A DNA stretch of 64,000 nt from Aquatica leii (lineage: Eukaryota > Arthropoda > Insecta > Coleoptera > Lampyridae): NCBI GenBank assembly GCA_035610365.1, contig CM069432.1:261451177-261515176 (forward strand), read 5' to 3'. The position numbers were made by a program, and so were the translations under genes. Position 1 is the stretch's first letter; each line of letters begins with the position of its first letter. Positions 1 through 11,939 of the stretch are shown here, one piece after another. The notes below the pieces were generated by a model. It did no database searches. It was not told the DNA's origin and worked only from the letters and a program-made list of their open reading frames with translations.

Positions 1-644
1 TAATAAAGAAATTACAAAGGAATTCTAACAAACCGGATGCAAATATCTTACCCTGTGCCGAATAAATTACGATAAATTCGTAATTAACTTATAATTTCCT
101 GTCCATCACAGTGGATGTACTTAAAATCTTCGGAATTAGGTCAAATCACGACACAGACCGTCTCACGCAGTTGACAGCTTCAAAATGAATTCCGCAACCT
201 GTCAGTAACCAGAAAGATCGGCAGAGGGCGTCAAAACCGGAATCTAATTTTAATTCGATATACAGGGTATTACGTTATGAAAATTTTGCACGTAACAACC
301 CATTATCGAAGAAATTAGGTAGAGGAGAAAAGCAAACAACTTGACAACGCCGATTTAAATTAGCCACCACCGGCCTTGAATACAAACAATTTCTAAGGTT
401 AAATAAATAAATAAGCTGAAGGCTGAATAATTCTACTCCGTTTAAAAGTAAAATATTAATAATGATCTTAGATCCACTAAACGTAGCTGAAGGTTTAAAC
501 TAAAGAAATGCATATAAGTACGTAACAAAAGTACAGTTAATAACGCTAGAGGCGTAAGCTAGTAAAACCCATAGTAACAGAAGTTTTACAGTAAGCGAGA
601 ACTAGTTTTTAATTTTACCGTTGTTACGGGAATTTTTTCTTAAC
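1..644. other. AT-rich sequence, no gene seen
   Basis: No open frame of note and no recognisable protein. A short motif TACAGGGTATTACG near 261-274 resembles the terminal motif of the mariner-like element at 35842-39520, but I see no partner end, so it is not called as an element. Confidence 0.5.
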
Positions 645-950
645 TTAAAGGCAAGCGACTAGCTCAGGATAATTCGTCAGGCCGGTCGCAAGTCTCTGTA
701 TGCTAGCCCTACAAGCAATTAAAAAGACGCCAAAACGAGTAAATATAATCCAATACAGACCTCGTTTAAATCTGTCGACCACTGAAAGAAACAGTTTGTA
801 AAACACAGGTTTTAACAATAATATATTTGTTTCCAACATGAGAAACTAGGAGTTAAAAAAGAGAAAAAGAGTAGAACAATATTAACTAAATAACGATTAT
901 AGATTTTTCGTTCAATATCACAGCTATAATATTGAAGTAGGCCCTTTTGA
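645..950 (+). repeat. Dispersed repeat R1, copy a (diverged)
   Basis: Shares the order of short landmarks that defines the R1 family in this window: a GAC/GGC-GCCAAAACG block at about 726-737, then a CACAG...AGTAGGCCC...GCAACAC block about 200 bases later. The same landmarks recur, better preserved, at 17.5, 36.0, 43.1, 44.8 and 51.4 kb. The 64-residue minus-strand frame crossing it carries the phrase RFGVFLI. Similar RFGAFL-type phrases appear where other copies are translated in this direction, but that may only reflect shared DNA. No coding function is claimed. Confidence 0.5.
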
Positions 951-2223
951 TCAGGCAACACTTTGAAAAATATGAAAACAAAAACTTACCCAACCGACAA
1001 TTCTCGGGCACAAGTAGTAACGTTCATTATTTCCTTTTATCTGATGTAAGCACAAAAATATTCGTGATATATAAACTTATGTATGACGCTTCTGTGCCTT
1101 ACTTTGGCTTTGACTGCGTTTAAATGGTTGAAGAAACCTGACGGAATGTCACGTCAACGTACTCAACGACAATACATAAAGTTAAGGATGAATCAAAATT
1201 TGCGACTGAAAGAAAAATGAGCCAGTATGATCTACGTTGTGATTACATAAAATAAGTTATTCGCTTAAGACTGACAGTGAATAAAATTGAATACAATTAA
1301 ATAAAACCAAATTATACGACACTAAGAACTAGTACGCACAAGGTTGACATGATTAATTAGAGAATTAAATATAACTAGGAAAAGTATACGCTATGCTCAG
1401 TAAAGTGCATAAAACTGATTGATTAATTACAGAAGTAAATACAGTTAACGCATAACAATACTAAGATTTCAGAAAAAGGCGCGAGTCATTTTTCGTCACT
1501 TCGGATTTCATAAATGAGGTGGACTCCACCGGTTACAGCCGTGTATAAAGACAGCCCCACAAAAAACTCGCTGAAAAGGTAAAAGAAATCGTGACGACGC
1601 CATTTTTCAATTGTTTTTATACCTAAAAACGCTGCGTTATTAACCCAATTACTTACTCTGACTAATACTTGGAATAAGTCTTCCCGAGCACATCCACTAA
1701 AAGCGTAATAGAAATAACTAACGAGGAAAATTCAGCAGAAAGAAAAACTACTTACATTAAACGGACTACACCTGATACACGACGTTAACGGCGGTTTCAA
1801 AAAGAAAAAAAGAGTCATAGATGTTTCGTGCTGTTTCACGTTTATTCCCACTCGTAAAGGGTACGCGTATAAAACCAGCAGCGCCACACAAAATATTTTT
1901 GACAAATACAAAAATAACATGTAACACCGGGTTTAAATAGTTCACTAAGGTTAGATCTCATTACACAGGAATACTACTTCCATTTTCCGTAGCTGTGAGA
2001 AAGAGCTTCCACCAACTTGCTGAAATTACTATAAATTAGCTAAGAGAAAAATAGAAGTGATCGTTCTATCTGCAAGCAGTTTAGTAGCGAGAAAACTGAT
2101 CTAAAAGCTCCAATAAAAGAATCTTTATTTGTAACCTATTTTGATTGCTAAAAGCGTAATAGTAACGTCGACGTGAAAATAAATAAAAGGGAAGTACTTA
2201 TGATTGAACCGTGCAAGTTCCGA
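951..2223. other. AT-rich sequence, no gene seen
   Basis: Short frames only; none resembles a known family. I see no repeat structure that I can support. Confidence 0.5.
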
Positions 2224-3420
2224 TTACATTACTTTACCTACAGCTGATATCGAAAGCAAAATTGTATGATTACTCGTCCCCACACGATCACTGACATCAT
2301 ACAGCCAATGCCGCACTCGCTTATAATGCGATGCTAAGAATTTTGTTAAAATACGAAATGTCAAAATTATTACTAACGGCACGTAACACATGTGGAAGAA
2401 AAAAGCCAAGGGTATTCTCCCAACGTTGACACTGCTTTTGGTTTTGTTGTAGTATTTGATGATTACTGGCTTAACTACTATTGTCTTGTCTACTTTTCTG
2501 ATCATGTTCATGGTCGGCAGAAGCACGACTGATTTATTCTTCTTTGGCATATTTGAACATACTGTTCGTTCACCGATGTTTACTTGTCGAGGACTATCTG
2601 TTGTTTTCCTACTGTAAAGCTGACCTTGTAATGGGCAGGAATTTGATGCATCACATTTAGTATGACCTCTAAATGGAAACAATTGCTCGTCAATAGTGAT
2701 ACATTAATATGGCTTGTAGGATCTTTCCAATTTTCTGTTCCAGGTGTCCCGATCGGTGCAGCTTTCTCTGTTCCGCACGTGTATTTTGTTTTCAACATTT
2801 TTAAATGATCAAGAGACATTGCTTGACGTATAGGAGACACGGCAACAATATTACACATATTTTCCACATTCTCTTTGTGCTCTTGGTGTACACGCGCAGC
2901 AATCAATATGCGTAAAAATGCATCGAGTTCTGTTTTACTAAATGGCTGGAATGTTTTTTGTAATGACCGTTTGGTACAAATCTAGAAACTTTTGTTTTAA
3001 TTCATTATTGTAGGCTTTATAAACTATCTTGGCCTTTCGATTTGTTTCTCGTAACATGTCACATCTCTGGAGTCATTATTGACTTGAATAGTTTTTTGAT
3101 GATCGCTGCAGGCTCACTTTTATGTCGTAGAACGTTACGATATCTTCTTGTACACTAAGCAATGAATCATTACGCCATTGACTACCATCCCTAACAGTCC
3201 AAATACCACCTACACTTTTAGGCACAGGCTCATCTTAAACACTTTCATATGAATCATTTTATTTTTTTGGATATGACTATATCATGTCTGTTTCTCTTTC
3301 ATTTGTAACATCCACTCGTGGTATATAGTTTTTGTCATCAGATGGAACATTTCTGATATTCAGAATCAGATTCTGCATTCTTGTCTTGTTTTACTGGATG
3401 TAAATCTGTAAATATGGAAA
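2224..3420 (-). pseudogene. piggyBac-like transposase remnant
   Basis: Read on the minus strand, the N-terminal side (about 3240-3170) has GGIWTVRDGSQWRND. It is followed by FLRILIAARVHQEHKENVE and NIVAVSPIRQAMSLDHLKML (about 2910-2800), then FPFRGHTK (about 2680), KPVIIKYYNKTKSSVNVGR and PLAFFFHMCYVP (about 2490-2390). These phrases and their order are those of the piggyBac transposase family (DDE_Tnp_1_7), which cuts and pastes DNA at TTAA. The frame changes several times, and the stretch between FPFRGHTK and the KNKSVVLLPTMN phrase is shorter than in the family, so most of the catalytic core is missing. I did not find convincing inverted ends. Family assignment is fairly sure; the exact limits are not. 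Confidence 0.75.
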
Positions 3421-3913
3421 AATAATAATAATAATATCCTGCAATTTTGCTTCCTTGGATTACGCGGGATACAAGTGAGCTCTCTATTTTAAAAAGAATG
3501 CCGCAGTTTTTGATTGAACTGCTTGATGTGTAGAGACAAAATTACATAAAGCAACTTGACCTTGAAAATACCATGTGCTGCCAGATACCATGTCAAATGA
3601 AGTTTTGATTAAATTGAAATATGGTAGGGGAAGGTCGGGCAAAGCGGAATAGTTAACATTTGATAATATCTTGTGGTCCTGCAGGCGCACTCACAAAAAT
3701 GATTTTATGCACATCTGTTAGCTATATGATATAATATCCAGGAAATGCTAACCTAATGCACATGCAAATTTCACGTTACCCGCTATGTTGTGGGCAAAAT
3801 GAAGTTTTCATGCGGGCAAAACTGAATACTACGAAATATACCCAAAACACAGTTTATTATTGAAAAAATGTCGGACAAATTTAAAAAAACGTTAGATATT
3901 TAAGTAATAAATA
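3421..3913. other. Flank of pogo-like element with possible inverted end
   Basis: Begins with a short AAT microsatellite (3421-3439). A motif TAGGGGAAGGTCGGGCAAAG (3625-3644) looks like the G-rich end of some insect pogo-like elements, and related GGGCAAA phrases recur at about 3791 and 3823. No matching inverted end was found beyond 5.16 kb, so the element boundary is unproven. Confidence 0.3.
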
Positions 3914-5157
3914 TTATGGGGTTGCATAGGTACCCAGTTCGGGCACATCAAAAAAACCACGCCTCAGTATTTTTGGCTCATGGATCACCATATCAATGTC
4001 TTCTTTCTCGTAAGTCATTATATCATCTTTGTTGGGCCAGAGAAAATATTTTTGGCATTTTTCCATGTATTTTACCGTGACTTCTGTGTTCACGAGGCTT
4101 AGGACAATCCCAGGGAACAGATTTCCTTCATAGTTCACTGCAACCCAGCTCCCTTGCTCCAAATCTGCAATCGTGGATTTACCTGTGGGGACATTTGAAG
4201 ATTCGAACTCGAAGATACTCTCATCATTCAAGGGTGGGTCTATTTCACTACTCTCGCTGTCAGTCTCATTCTCGGAAAACAATTGCTTCTTGATTCTTTT
4301 GGTTTTCTTCTTTGGTGGTACCTTTGGTTGCTTGGCCATTTTGAGCTCTTCCATAAAAGGGGTTGAAGTTGCAACTACTGTGGATCCATGACGTTTTTTT
4401 CTGCAAAGGAGCTGGCGTTGAAAATTATTTGAAAGGGATATATGCCCGTTTTTCTGAAGCCGCTAATCGCCGTTTCCATTGTGGCTGCTTTCAAGTAGGC
4501 TTCCCCAAATAGGGCTCCAATTTCATGAATAGTGAAAATTTTTCAGGGGTTCTTGCAGCCACACTCGCACTGCTTGTTGATAAAAGGTGGAAATTGGATA
4601 CATAAAAGAGACATCCAGTGGTTGCAACCGGTGTGTTGCAATGTGGGGGCAGAACAAGAATATCAACGAATTTTGTTTTGGCTATGGTCAGCATTTCAAG
4701 GTTCTTTATATGTATAGAATGACTGTCTAAAATGAGAAGGATGCGGTCTTCAGCTGTTGGCTTCGCAAATTTCAGAAAATGTTTGAACCATTCAGTAAAA
4801 ATATCAGTTTGCATCCAACCTGTTGGGTGGGCAAAAATTTTTGTATTTGGCGGAACTCCATTTTCAAATGTTACATTGTGTCGAACCCTTGGAAATATCA
4901 AAGCTGGAGGAATATATTCTCCGGCTGCATTGAAACAAATTTCGGCAGTAACCAACGTGCCTCTCTCTGCTGAGGACAGAACTCCCACCTGCTTTTTCCC
5001 CCTTTTCGATATTATTTTGGAAGGCTTATTTGGTACCGTGGAAATTCCTGTCTCATCGCAATTATATATCCGATTTGGGAGGTATCGGTGAGTTTCATAT
5101 AAAGAATCAAGTAGATCAAAAAACTTTTTGCAGTTCCTTATACAAAACAGTGAAAAT
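3914..5157 (-). pseudogene. pogo-like (Tc1/mariner superfamily) transposase
   Basis: Minus-strand frames give, in order, FFDLLDSLYETHRYLPNR, YNCDETGISTVPNKPSK (about 5140-5040), GVLSSAERGTLVTAEICF, PPNTKIFAHPTGWMQTDIF, LLILDSHSIHIKNLE (about 4760-4700) and LPPHC. A highly charged C-terminal domain follows (3914-4354), with GSWVAVNYEGNLFPGIV and EPKILRRGFFDVPE. This is the DDE_1 superfamily endonuclease of pogo/jerky-like elements. The first catalytic Asp (NCDE) and the second (LDSH) are present. The region that should carry the third Asp is scrambled after LPPHC, and the C-terminal domain lies in a separate frame. The N-terminal helix-turn-helix is absent: recognisable sequence stops near 5157. 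It is therefore 5'-truncated and inactive. Confidence 0.85.
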
Positions 5158-6639
5158 ATTACACTTTATTAGTCGAAAACACTGAAAATGTATTTTACAC
5201 AAGAACAACTAAGGCTGAAACCACCATATTACATTCAGAAGTGCCAACCGTAGGAAGCTAAGTCCTCGTTACAGTAAAACTCGAACCCGCCAATGTCAAA
5301 ACACAGGTAAACATAGGTAAACGGATGAAACGGTTTAAACATATATCAAAAATGACTTTTCGTCTAAAGCCTTTTTAGTTGTTGGTGTATGTTTTGGTAT
5401 TCATTTGATGTGTGGTTTTGGTAACCATGGTTTTAAACTTTATGATTTTCGTCTTGTTTTGCGTGTTTTCTATTGACATTTGACGTTTGTTTAGTTTTTT
5501 TAATATGTTGTTAGATATTTTTTTGGATTGGAAAAGTTTTTTCTTTTGACTTTGTTTGACTTCTGGCATTTGTCGGATTGCAATATAACTTTTCTGGTGA
5601 AAATTTATTTTCAATTGTGTAATTTTTAATGGTAAAGACCTAAAATTAGCAAAATCTTAATTGGAAACTAAGCCTCTTTCAGTTTTTCATTTAATCGGAC
5701 TGTGGTTTACTTAAGTACCTTGAATGATGACTCCTGTCGTATTTATGTTTTTATTTCTTGGGTTTTGAATATTTTCTGTTGTTTTTTTTGCTTTATCTTT
5801 GTTTTATTTATATGGTTATCTTGTTTAGATTTGTAGTTCACTTTAGAGATTGGTGGTTTGTTAAAATTATAACTGGGTATTTGGGTTTATTTCCCTACAG
5901 AAATTTTATTTGACGTGAATCATAATCCGGTGTTCTGCATCTAAAACAGTATATCGTTTACGACATTTACGGGTGGGAGGAACGCGAACCAAAAGCAACC
6001 TTCATTCATCCATATACTTATTTGACATCGCTGGAAACGTGGTCATATCAGGACGCTATTTTGCTACATTGTAAGTAATTCTTCTTTTTACTTACTTAGG
6101 TATAAAAAGAAATTCTAAAATTGCGTTGTCACGTTACTTTAAATACGTCTAACCTTTTAGCGAGTTTTGTGGGGCTTCCACACGGCTATCTCGGAGATAT
6201 AAATCTATGCGAATCATCATTGTTTCCTTGTTGATGGGGATACTCAGTTAATAACCTCCAGAAGCCTTACGATGCGAGTCTATGAATTGACATCTGTGGA
6301 GTCAGCATGGAATTCACCGTGTAGATCATACTAAATTATTTTTTTTCAGTCGTAATTTTTAAATAATCTTTTACATTATTTAACGCAATTTTTCTTGATT
6401 GCGTTGACGTGACGCCCGTTAAGTTTTTTTGATCATTTTTAATGTAATCAAAGCCAAAGTTAGGCACATAATCGTCGTACGTAAGCTTACATACTACGCA
6501 TACTTTCGTCCTTATACATATAAAAAGTAGTGAACGTTGCTGTGACAAGGAGCTTTTGGTGAAGTAAGTTTAGCACTCATATTTTTTTTCTTTGCTATTT
6601 ATTATAATTGTTGATTGTCAATTCGTGTCGCGACTGCGT
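5158..6639. other. No supported gene; A-rich minus frame inside
   Basis: A lysine-, asparagine- and glutamine-rich minus frame (5375-5614, 79 residues) lies in a strongly T-rich plus strand. It could be a decayed LINE first-ORF stretch or chance. A minus phrase KCRKRYTVLDAEHRIM (about 5975-5920) looks coding-like but I cannot place it. Nothing else is identifiable. Confidence 0.4.
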
Positions 6640-7030
6640 GTAAACGCAGTAGTTGAACGAGTACGTTTGAAGTGATTGTAAAGTACGTTATTTGCTTTTT
6701 AACTATTTAAATTTTATTATCCTATTAAAATCGAATTATATGTATGTAGTCTATGTTAGCATTGAATATAATTAGGTGTACGAAGAGTTGATCTGATCTA
6801 AAGAGCCTGCATCAGTATTATAAATTGTGATATTTGTCGACGAATCTCTAATCGCTATTTATTTATTATTGTTCTACCTTGTTTTTTAACCTCCTATTGT
6901 CTCGTTTGAAATAATTATATTCTTGTTATAAACTGTCTTTTGCAACTTGTTTTCTTTTAGTGTTCGACAGGTTTAAACGGGTTCTGTAGTTAATAGTATT
7001 ACATAGTTTTGGCGCTCTTTTATTTATGTT
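6640..7030 (-). repeat. Dispersed repeat R1, copy b (reverse orientation)
   Basis: Carries the R1 landmarks reversed: GCCTGCATCAGTATTATAA...TTGTGATATTTGTCGACGA at about 6807-6842, then GTTCGACAGGTTTAAACGGG at about 6961, then TTTTGGCGC at about 7008-7016. The same three blocks, with similar spacing, occur at 43120-43320. Confidence 0.55.
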
Positions 7031-9164
7031 AATCCGTACACCCAGGATCATTTTATTAAACATAAAAGATATACGTTGTCTTAGCTTTGACACACATGCA
7101 AAAAAAGGTTAATATTTACCGCAGAATTCTTTGTCTAGATCTAGTCGAAAAGCTCGGGAATCACAATCCGACAAGAAAAAAGAAATGATACCGCTAGTAA
7201 AAACTAATTATGTATTTAACGACAAAGTTATAGCTTCGTTTCAGGGCTCAGCATGGAAGGTCTGTGGAATCCCAAATGGTACATGTGATCATAACCTTGC
7301 TTAATTCAATTTGGTGGATATGCACAATCCAATCCAATACGTGATATTGACAGGAGTGACTGTGATTTTCCCATATAACATGAGAGTGTAAAAAAAGTTT
7401 TATTTGGCTAAAAGAAAGTTGATTGGGAGTTATGAACAATTTTTGTGAATAGTGCCTGTGTTTTTTATTTATGTGACATGTTTGAACCTGGAATATATTT
7501 TTTTATTAAATTGGTAGCAATGATTTATAAAGTAGTTTGTTTTACTATCATTTCAACGTCATTATCCTCAAAAAAAGTACCCATTTTTCATATAATACGT
7601 GACAGTTTTAATAACGACTTTACTGTCATTCTCGTATAAGTTGTTCCTGTCGAAAAAGTTATTTGATTGCAATCCATTTTTGTTTAAGAATGTAAAGCTG
7701 CCCTTTCAATCGCCATTTCGTTTCGTTTATTTACAACTACCCAACATTATTTTATGTTAAAGTCACTTCTTCTCTTTCGCATCTGGGTTTGACGGTTTTC
7801 ACATTTTATTTGAACATGAAAAAGTTGCAACATAAATATCTCGGATTTTACTTTATTTGTGCTCACGTTTTTAGCAGTTTCACTTATATTTTAAAAATTT
7901 CTTTGAAATCACTTTCTACGTGCTCGATGTGCATTTACAGTTATTGTTCGTTGAAATGAATACTAATCGCGCGTTTAAACTATTAATGCAGAAACTAAAT
8001 GCGGTCGTTTATTAACACCATCTGGGGTATATTGGAGTCATTTTTGCTAATAGTAACACTTTACTGGTTATAAATGTATATTAGAGTACAATAAAGGCAA
8101 CAGCGTTGAATAAAATTTCGGGAACGATCAAATAAAAAATTTGAATAATCCAATTTCGGACAATGTGTTTTAAATGCAAATAGTACGTTTTACACAATTT
8201 CGTTTGTTAAATAATTACTAATATTGATTTTTTTGGAAAAGTATAAGTTACTATGTATTAAAGATAACTGTAAATAGCTATGAAGGCGGAGAACGTTGCA
8301 AGTTAATTTTAAACCCGCGTAATTCAAAATAGTTATGTGTAAAACCACAACGTAAAAGACATTAGATGTAAAGCAATTTCAATGCAATTGCGCAATTCGT
8401 CATTGCTTTGTTCCCATTGATCATACTAAATAAATATAATTTTTTGCACATTATATGTCTTTTACTAATTACATAAAATTATGGTAAATTATTAAAACAT
8501 ATATTATTCTTTAATTATCTTTAAACGTAAAGACTTTATTGTTATTATTTAAGAGTATAATGCCTTTAGATGCGACTTAATCTTTATAAGCGTTGAAATT
8601 AATAAATTGTTTCAGACTAAACTAATTTATTGCCAATTAACTTTCGTAAATGCTTAATTTGATTATTAATTGAGGAAATATGCATTATAATGATCACTTA
8701 AATTGTCTCTAATTATAAGTGAGATAATTGCCAGAAGCAATCTTACGATTATTCTAATTATAAGATTTGATTGAGCTACCTTTGTAGCAAATACTTGCGA
8801 TCAATAATTCTTTTTGTAGGTGCACCATTTTTTTTAACTCACACAAATATTAAATTTTTTATTCTATAATTCTATATTCTAGAATTATGACAGAAAAAAT
8901 CTTTCTAAATTAAATTTCTGTAAAACGCAAACACGCGCAACACGCGTTATATACCGTTGACTAAGAAATTTAAAGAATAGAGTTGGAAACATTTGGGACC
9001 AGGGCATTTCAGGTACACTCAAGAAAAGAAAAAACGGGATCTCGCTAAGTACAAATATATATGTAGCTGCGTAAACAAGGTTTAACTCTATCTATTACAA
9101 GAGCCACAAAAGGTGATATTTTGAATAATAACATAAAATTATTCTTTTTTTTTTTATTTTATTC
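7031..9164. other. AT-rich sequence, no gene seen
   Basis: Long AT-rich stretch, with many short palindromic AT tracts around 8.5-8.9 kb. No frame resembles a protein family. Confidence 0.5.
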
Positions 9165-9361
9165 GATGCAGTAGCATGTAGTTGCGAGTGCAGCAAAAGT
9201 GTTGAACGAAGCGATATCTGCGATACGAGATATCGGTCTTTAAATAATAAACATTAAAAAAATTTAAATCAAATCAGTAAATCCATACACATCAGTACGA
9301 TCAATATCAGCAACTACAAATATACCAACAACTATCTCAATCTGTCGCAATATTTCCACAG

Positions 9362-9940
9362 ATGCCACAAACCGCCAAGCAATCAGCTAAAACCGAAAAC
9401 GCAATGGTAGATTCTAGCGATAACGAATTCCAAGTCGCTACTCATGAGTGGAGAGTAATCAAAAAACAGAAAATATCTCCGGAAGGAAAAGTGAAAATAT
9501 TAGTCGACATCACTAAAATGAATGAAAACTTACTGAATATTATAAAACGAGAAACCTTTTAGTGCAATGCAGTAAAAATCAACACCTAAACTTCAGATAC
9601 TTACAGAAAATTTATTCAACATCTTAACGATGAAAAAATCATACATTATACCTATCAACCAAAAGAAACTTAAACCTATAGAATAGTAATTCGAAATCTA
9701 TACTACTCAATTCCGACTCCAGATATAAAACAAGAACTAAACAAGAAAGATCTTGCAGTTCGAAACATTCTAAACATCAGGCACAGAGTAAGCAATCATA
9801 CTCTAATAATGTTCTACGTTGATTTTGAACCTTCATCGAACAATAAAGAGATATACAATATCGAATACATAAGCAACATGAAAATAACTGTTGAACTTTC
9901 GCACAAAAAGAAAACGATAACTCCGTGGTTTTGGTGTTAA
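9362..9940 (+). pseudogene. Jockey ORF1 (Gag-like, PRE_C2HC region)
   Basis: One reading frame runs from the ATG at 9362 to TAA at 9938-9940, with three earlier in-frame stops (9560 and about 9590 and 9676). It contains TYRIVIRNLYYSIPTPDIK, NILNIRHRVSNHTLIMFYVD and NNKEIYNIEYISNMKITVE, which match the PRE_C2HC (pfam07530) region of Jockey-type ORF1 proteins. Those proteins bind RNA and assemble the retrotransposition particle. The zinc-knuckle part expected next is missing: after HKKKTITPW the frame ends. The open first 66 codons, with WRVIKKQKISP, would be the N-terminal domain. The start is the first ATG after the leader. Confidence 0.8.
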
Positions 9941-10094
9941 CTCTATAGGCACTCTTTCATACGCTAGCAAAGCCTCCGAACAATGTACAATAAACCAATC
10001 CATAGACTTTTCAGTCCAATTAAATTCCTTTCTAAACGAATTTAAAGCAATGTTCACACCGCCGCTAAACTTAGCAATGGACATTTAATAATCA
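9941..10094. other. Junction segment, open on the minus strand
   Basis: About 150 bases between the Jockey ORF1 and endonuclease blocks that fit neither on the plus strand. On the minus strand they give an open stretch including KFSGGVNIALNSFRKEFNW and CSEALLAYERVPIELTP, part of an 83-residue frame (9833-10084). I do not recognise it. It could be filler DNA or a shadow frame. Confidence 0.35.
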
Positions 10095-10470
10095 ATTTGT
10101 ATAACTGCTATATACTGTCCACCAAGACACAAAATGGAAATAATTTATTATGAAACGCTCTTCCAACAACTAAGCGGAAAATTCCTAATCGGTGGAGATT
10201 GGAACGCTAAAAGGCGATCGTATAATCTTTTTATCTACTGGGCAACCAAGATACTGCCTATGGATACACACCTACTAAATTTTTTCATTCTAAAGAATAC
10301 AGCCCCGAGTTATACTACCATTGAAGCAAACTGGGATCTCACATCCGACCATACACTCATAGTAGTACACATATAATTAATCGAAGCAAGCTCGCCAAGA
10401 ACGGATTGCAACTTGTTTTGTCGTTACATCAAAGATCACATTAACCTCGTAATTAAATTAAATGAACGTG
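10095..10470 (+). pseudogene. Jockey endonuclease (APE-like) fragment
   Basis: Reads TAIYCPPRH, then KFLIGGDWNAK, and after a short gap in family terms LTSDHTLIVVHI. GGDWNAK and SDH are the hallmark motifs of the apurinic-type endonuclease that nicks target DNA for LINE integration. The middle of the domain is shortened. After an in-frame stop the text ASSPRTDCNLFCRYIKDHIN continues as the linker seen between endonuclease and reverse transcriptase in Jockey ORF2. The match stops abruptly at about 10470, where minus-strand gypsy sequence begins. Confidence 0.8.
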
Positions 10471-11420
10471 TTAACGGATAACGGCTAAGGAGTTAACCGC
10501 CACTGTCGCCTGAAACCGTTTATAACGCCTAACGTCTTTGACAGTTTCAATCAAATATCTGTCATGTGCTAGCCTTTTTGTCACGCGATACGACTCGTCG
10601 TATTTCTTTGGCAATTTATAACTTACGCCGAGCTTAGCTTTTGTAGTGTATGCCTTCCGCCACATCACTAAGTCGCCTACCTTGAAATGAGTAGCACGTT
10701 TACGTTTCTTATAGTACTATACCTTCATACGCCTTGCAGTTCTTTGTATATTTGCGCCCGCCCTTGCACGGTCCGCGTATAGCCTTGCGGCCGCCCTCGC
10801 ATCAGCAATCGCATCAAGGTCGTCACCCTGTAATACCACCTGAGGTGCAGAAATTATTGTCGGGTCTATTACCGTATCGCCATCTATCATGACAGTATCG
10901 GCCACCTCTGTAGCAGTCGCCCTACACGGGACACCCGCCAAACATTCACCGTCGTTCGCACCAGTGTTGCTGCAAGCCAAATCGACTCATACTGTGATTA
11001 TGAGACAACATCAGATGAGCAGGAGCGTGTTCGCGTTGACTGTATTATTAAGGCCCCTGACAACGTCGGACAGCCTCTCGTCCTACCACCATGCTCCAAA
11101 AAGTCGGCAAACTCTTTACTAGTGAACGAATTCCAGTCCTCTGTCGCTTATCACCCGCCGAGGATACCCAAATTCACTGAATATCTCCTTCAGCTTGTTA
11201 ATCGCCTCAGTCGACCTTAAAGTTCTGGTTGGCTTGGCAATCACAAATTTTGTAAATCCGTTGACCACCACGAGGATGTACGAGTTTCCCCCCGCGCTTT
11301 TCACAAAGGGACCCAAATGGTCGATATGCAACGTGTCGTAGAGTATCGGTCGCCGACCTATTGGATATAGGTAACCTTCAACCCGCCAATCGTCACCTTT
11401 CGCAAATGCACACCTCAGCT
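10471..11420 (-). pseudogene. Ty3/gypsy integrase fragment inserted in the Jockey element
   Basis: Minus strand from high to low coordinates: GDDWRVEGYLYPIGRRPILYDT; HIDHLGPFVKSAGGNSYILV with NGFTKFVIAKPTRT and YPRRVISDRGLEFV (integrase core, first two acidic residues visible); then, after a frameshift and deletion near 11100, ARLYADRARAGANIQRTARR. Next is FKVGDLVMWRKAY...KYDESYRVTKRLAHDRYLIE (C-terminal DNA-binding region, 10720-10480). The Glu of the DDE triad falls in the deleted part. The segment is clearly richer in G+C than its surroundings, suggesting a different age or source family. No LTR was found beside it. Confidence 0.85.
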
Positions 11421-11433
11421 CGATTCTTCTAAG

Positions 11434-11565
11434 TTTGGACCGTAATAAATTTGAAGGGCTGTACGAACCACTTCATGTAGGCTTGGATCGTGGATGGACC
11501 ATAATAATTTTGAAGCGCTGTAGGAACCACTTCATGTAGGCTAGGATCGTTGGTGGGACCATAGT
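11434..11565. repeat. Short tandem repeat, about 59-60 bp unit, 2.2 copies
   Basis: The phrase GGACC-TAATAATTTTGAA...GAACCACTTCATGTAGGCT...GGATCGT repeats with GGACC at 11437, 11496 and 11556, giving periods of 59 and 60. The copies differ by a few substitutions and indels. It sits just beyond the gypsy integrase fragment. Confidence 0.8.
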
Positions 11566-11939
11566 AATGGTAGTTTTAACAAATTGTAAGGCTGTTAAAA
11601 TGTTTCGTCCTTTTTACCTTCTTAAGACTAAATGCAAATCCCGGCGATGGTCTGCTGCGTTTACATCAATACCAGATTCTAGTGTAAGTGTTAGCTTTGG
11701 TGTTAGTGATCAAACAACTTAATGTTGAATGATCGAAAATGATTATTCATGTTTGAACATACGATTTAACATATTTATTCACGAATCGCCTCGTCCTAGG
11801 GAACCAAAAAATCTCCTATAAGAGTGCACCTTTGTCAATAATTTGACTTGGTAATACATGAAGCAGCATGGTAATCTACACCACCCGCACCTTCACGAGT
11901 AGAATCTAGTAATAACACACCGCATTATTTTTTAGTAAC
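11566..11939. other. Unassigned segment between gypsy fragment and Jockey RT
   Basis: Belongs to neither flanking element by translation. It may be non-coding gypsy sequence carried with the insertion. No LTR ends were recognised. Confidence 0.35.

Noticed and set aside
4173..5091. Plus-strand ORFs across the pogo-like gene
   Set aside because: Shadow frames. The minus strand carries the recognisable transposase text.
5265..5300. GGGTTCGAG on the minus strand as a tRNA B-box
   Set aside because: No A-box and no tRNA-like folding around it.
10717..11122. Ala/Arg-rich minus ORF and its plus-strand partner as separate genes
   Set aside because: The minus ORF continues into the gypsy integrase C-terminal domain. 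The plus ORF is its shadow.
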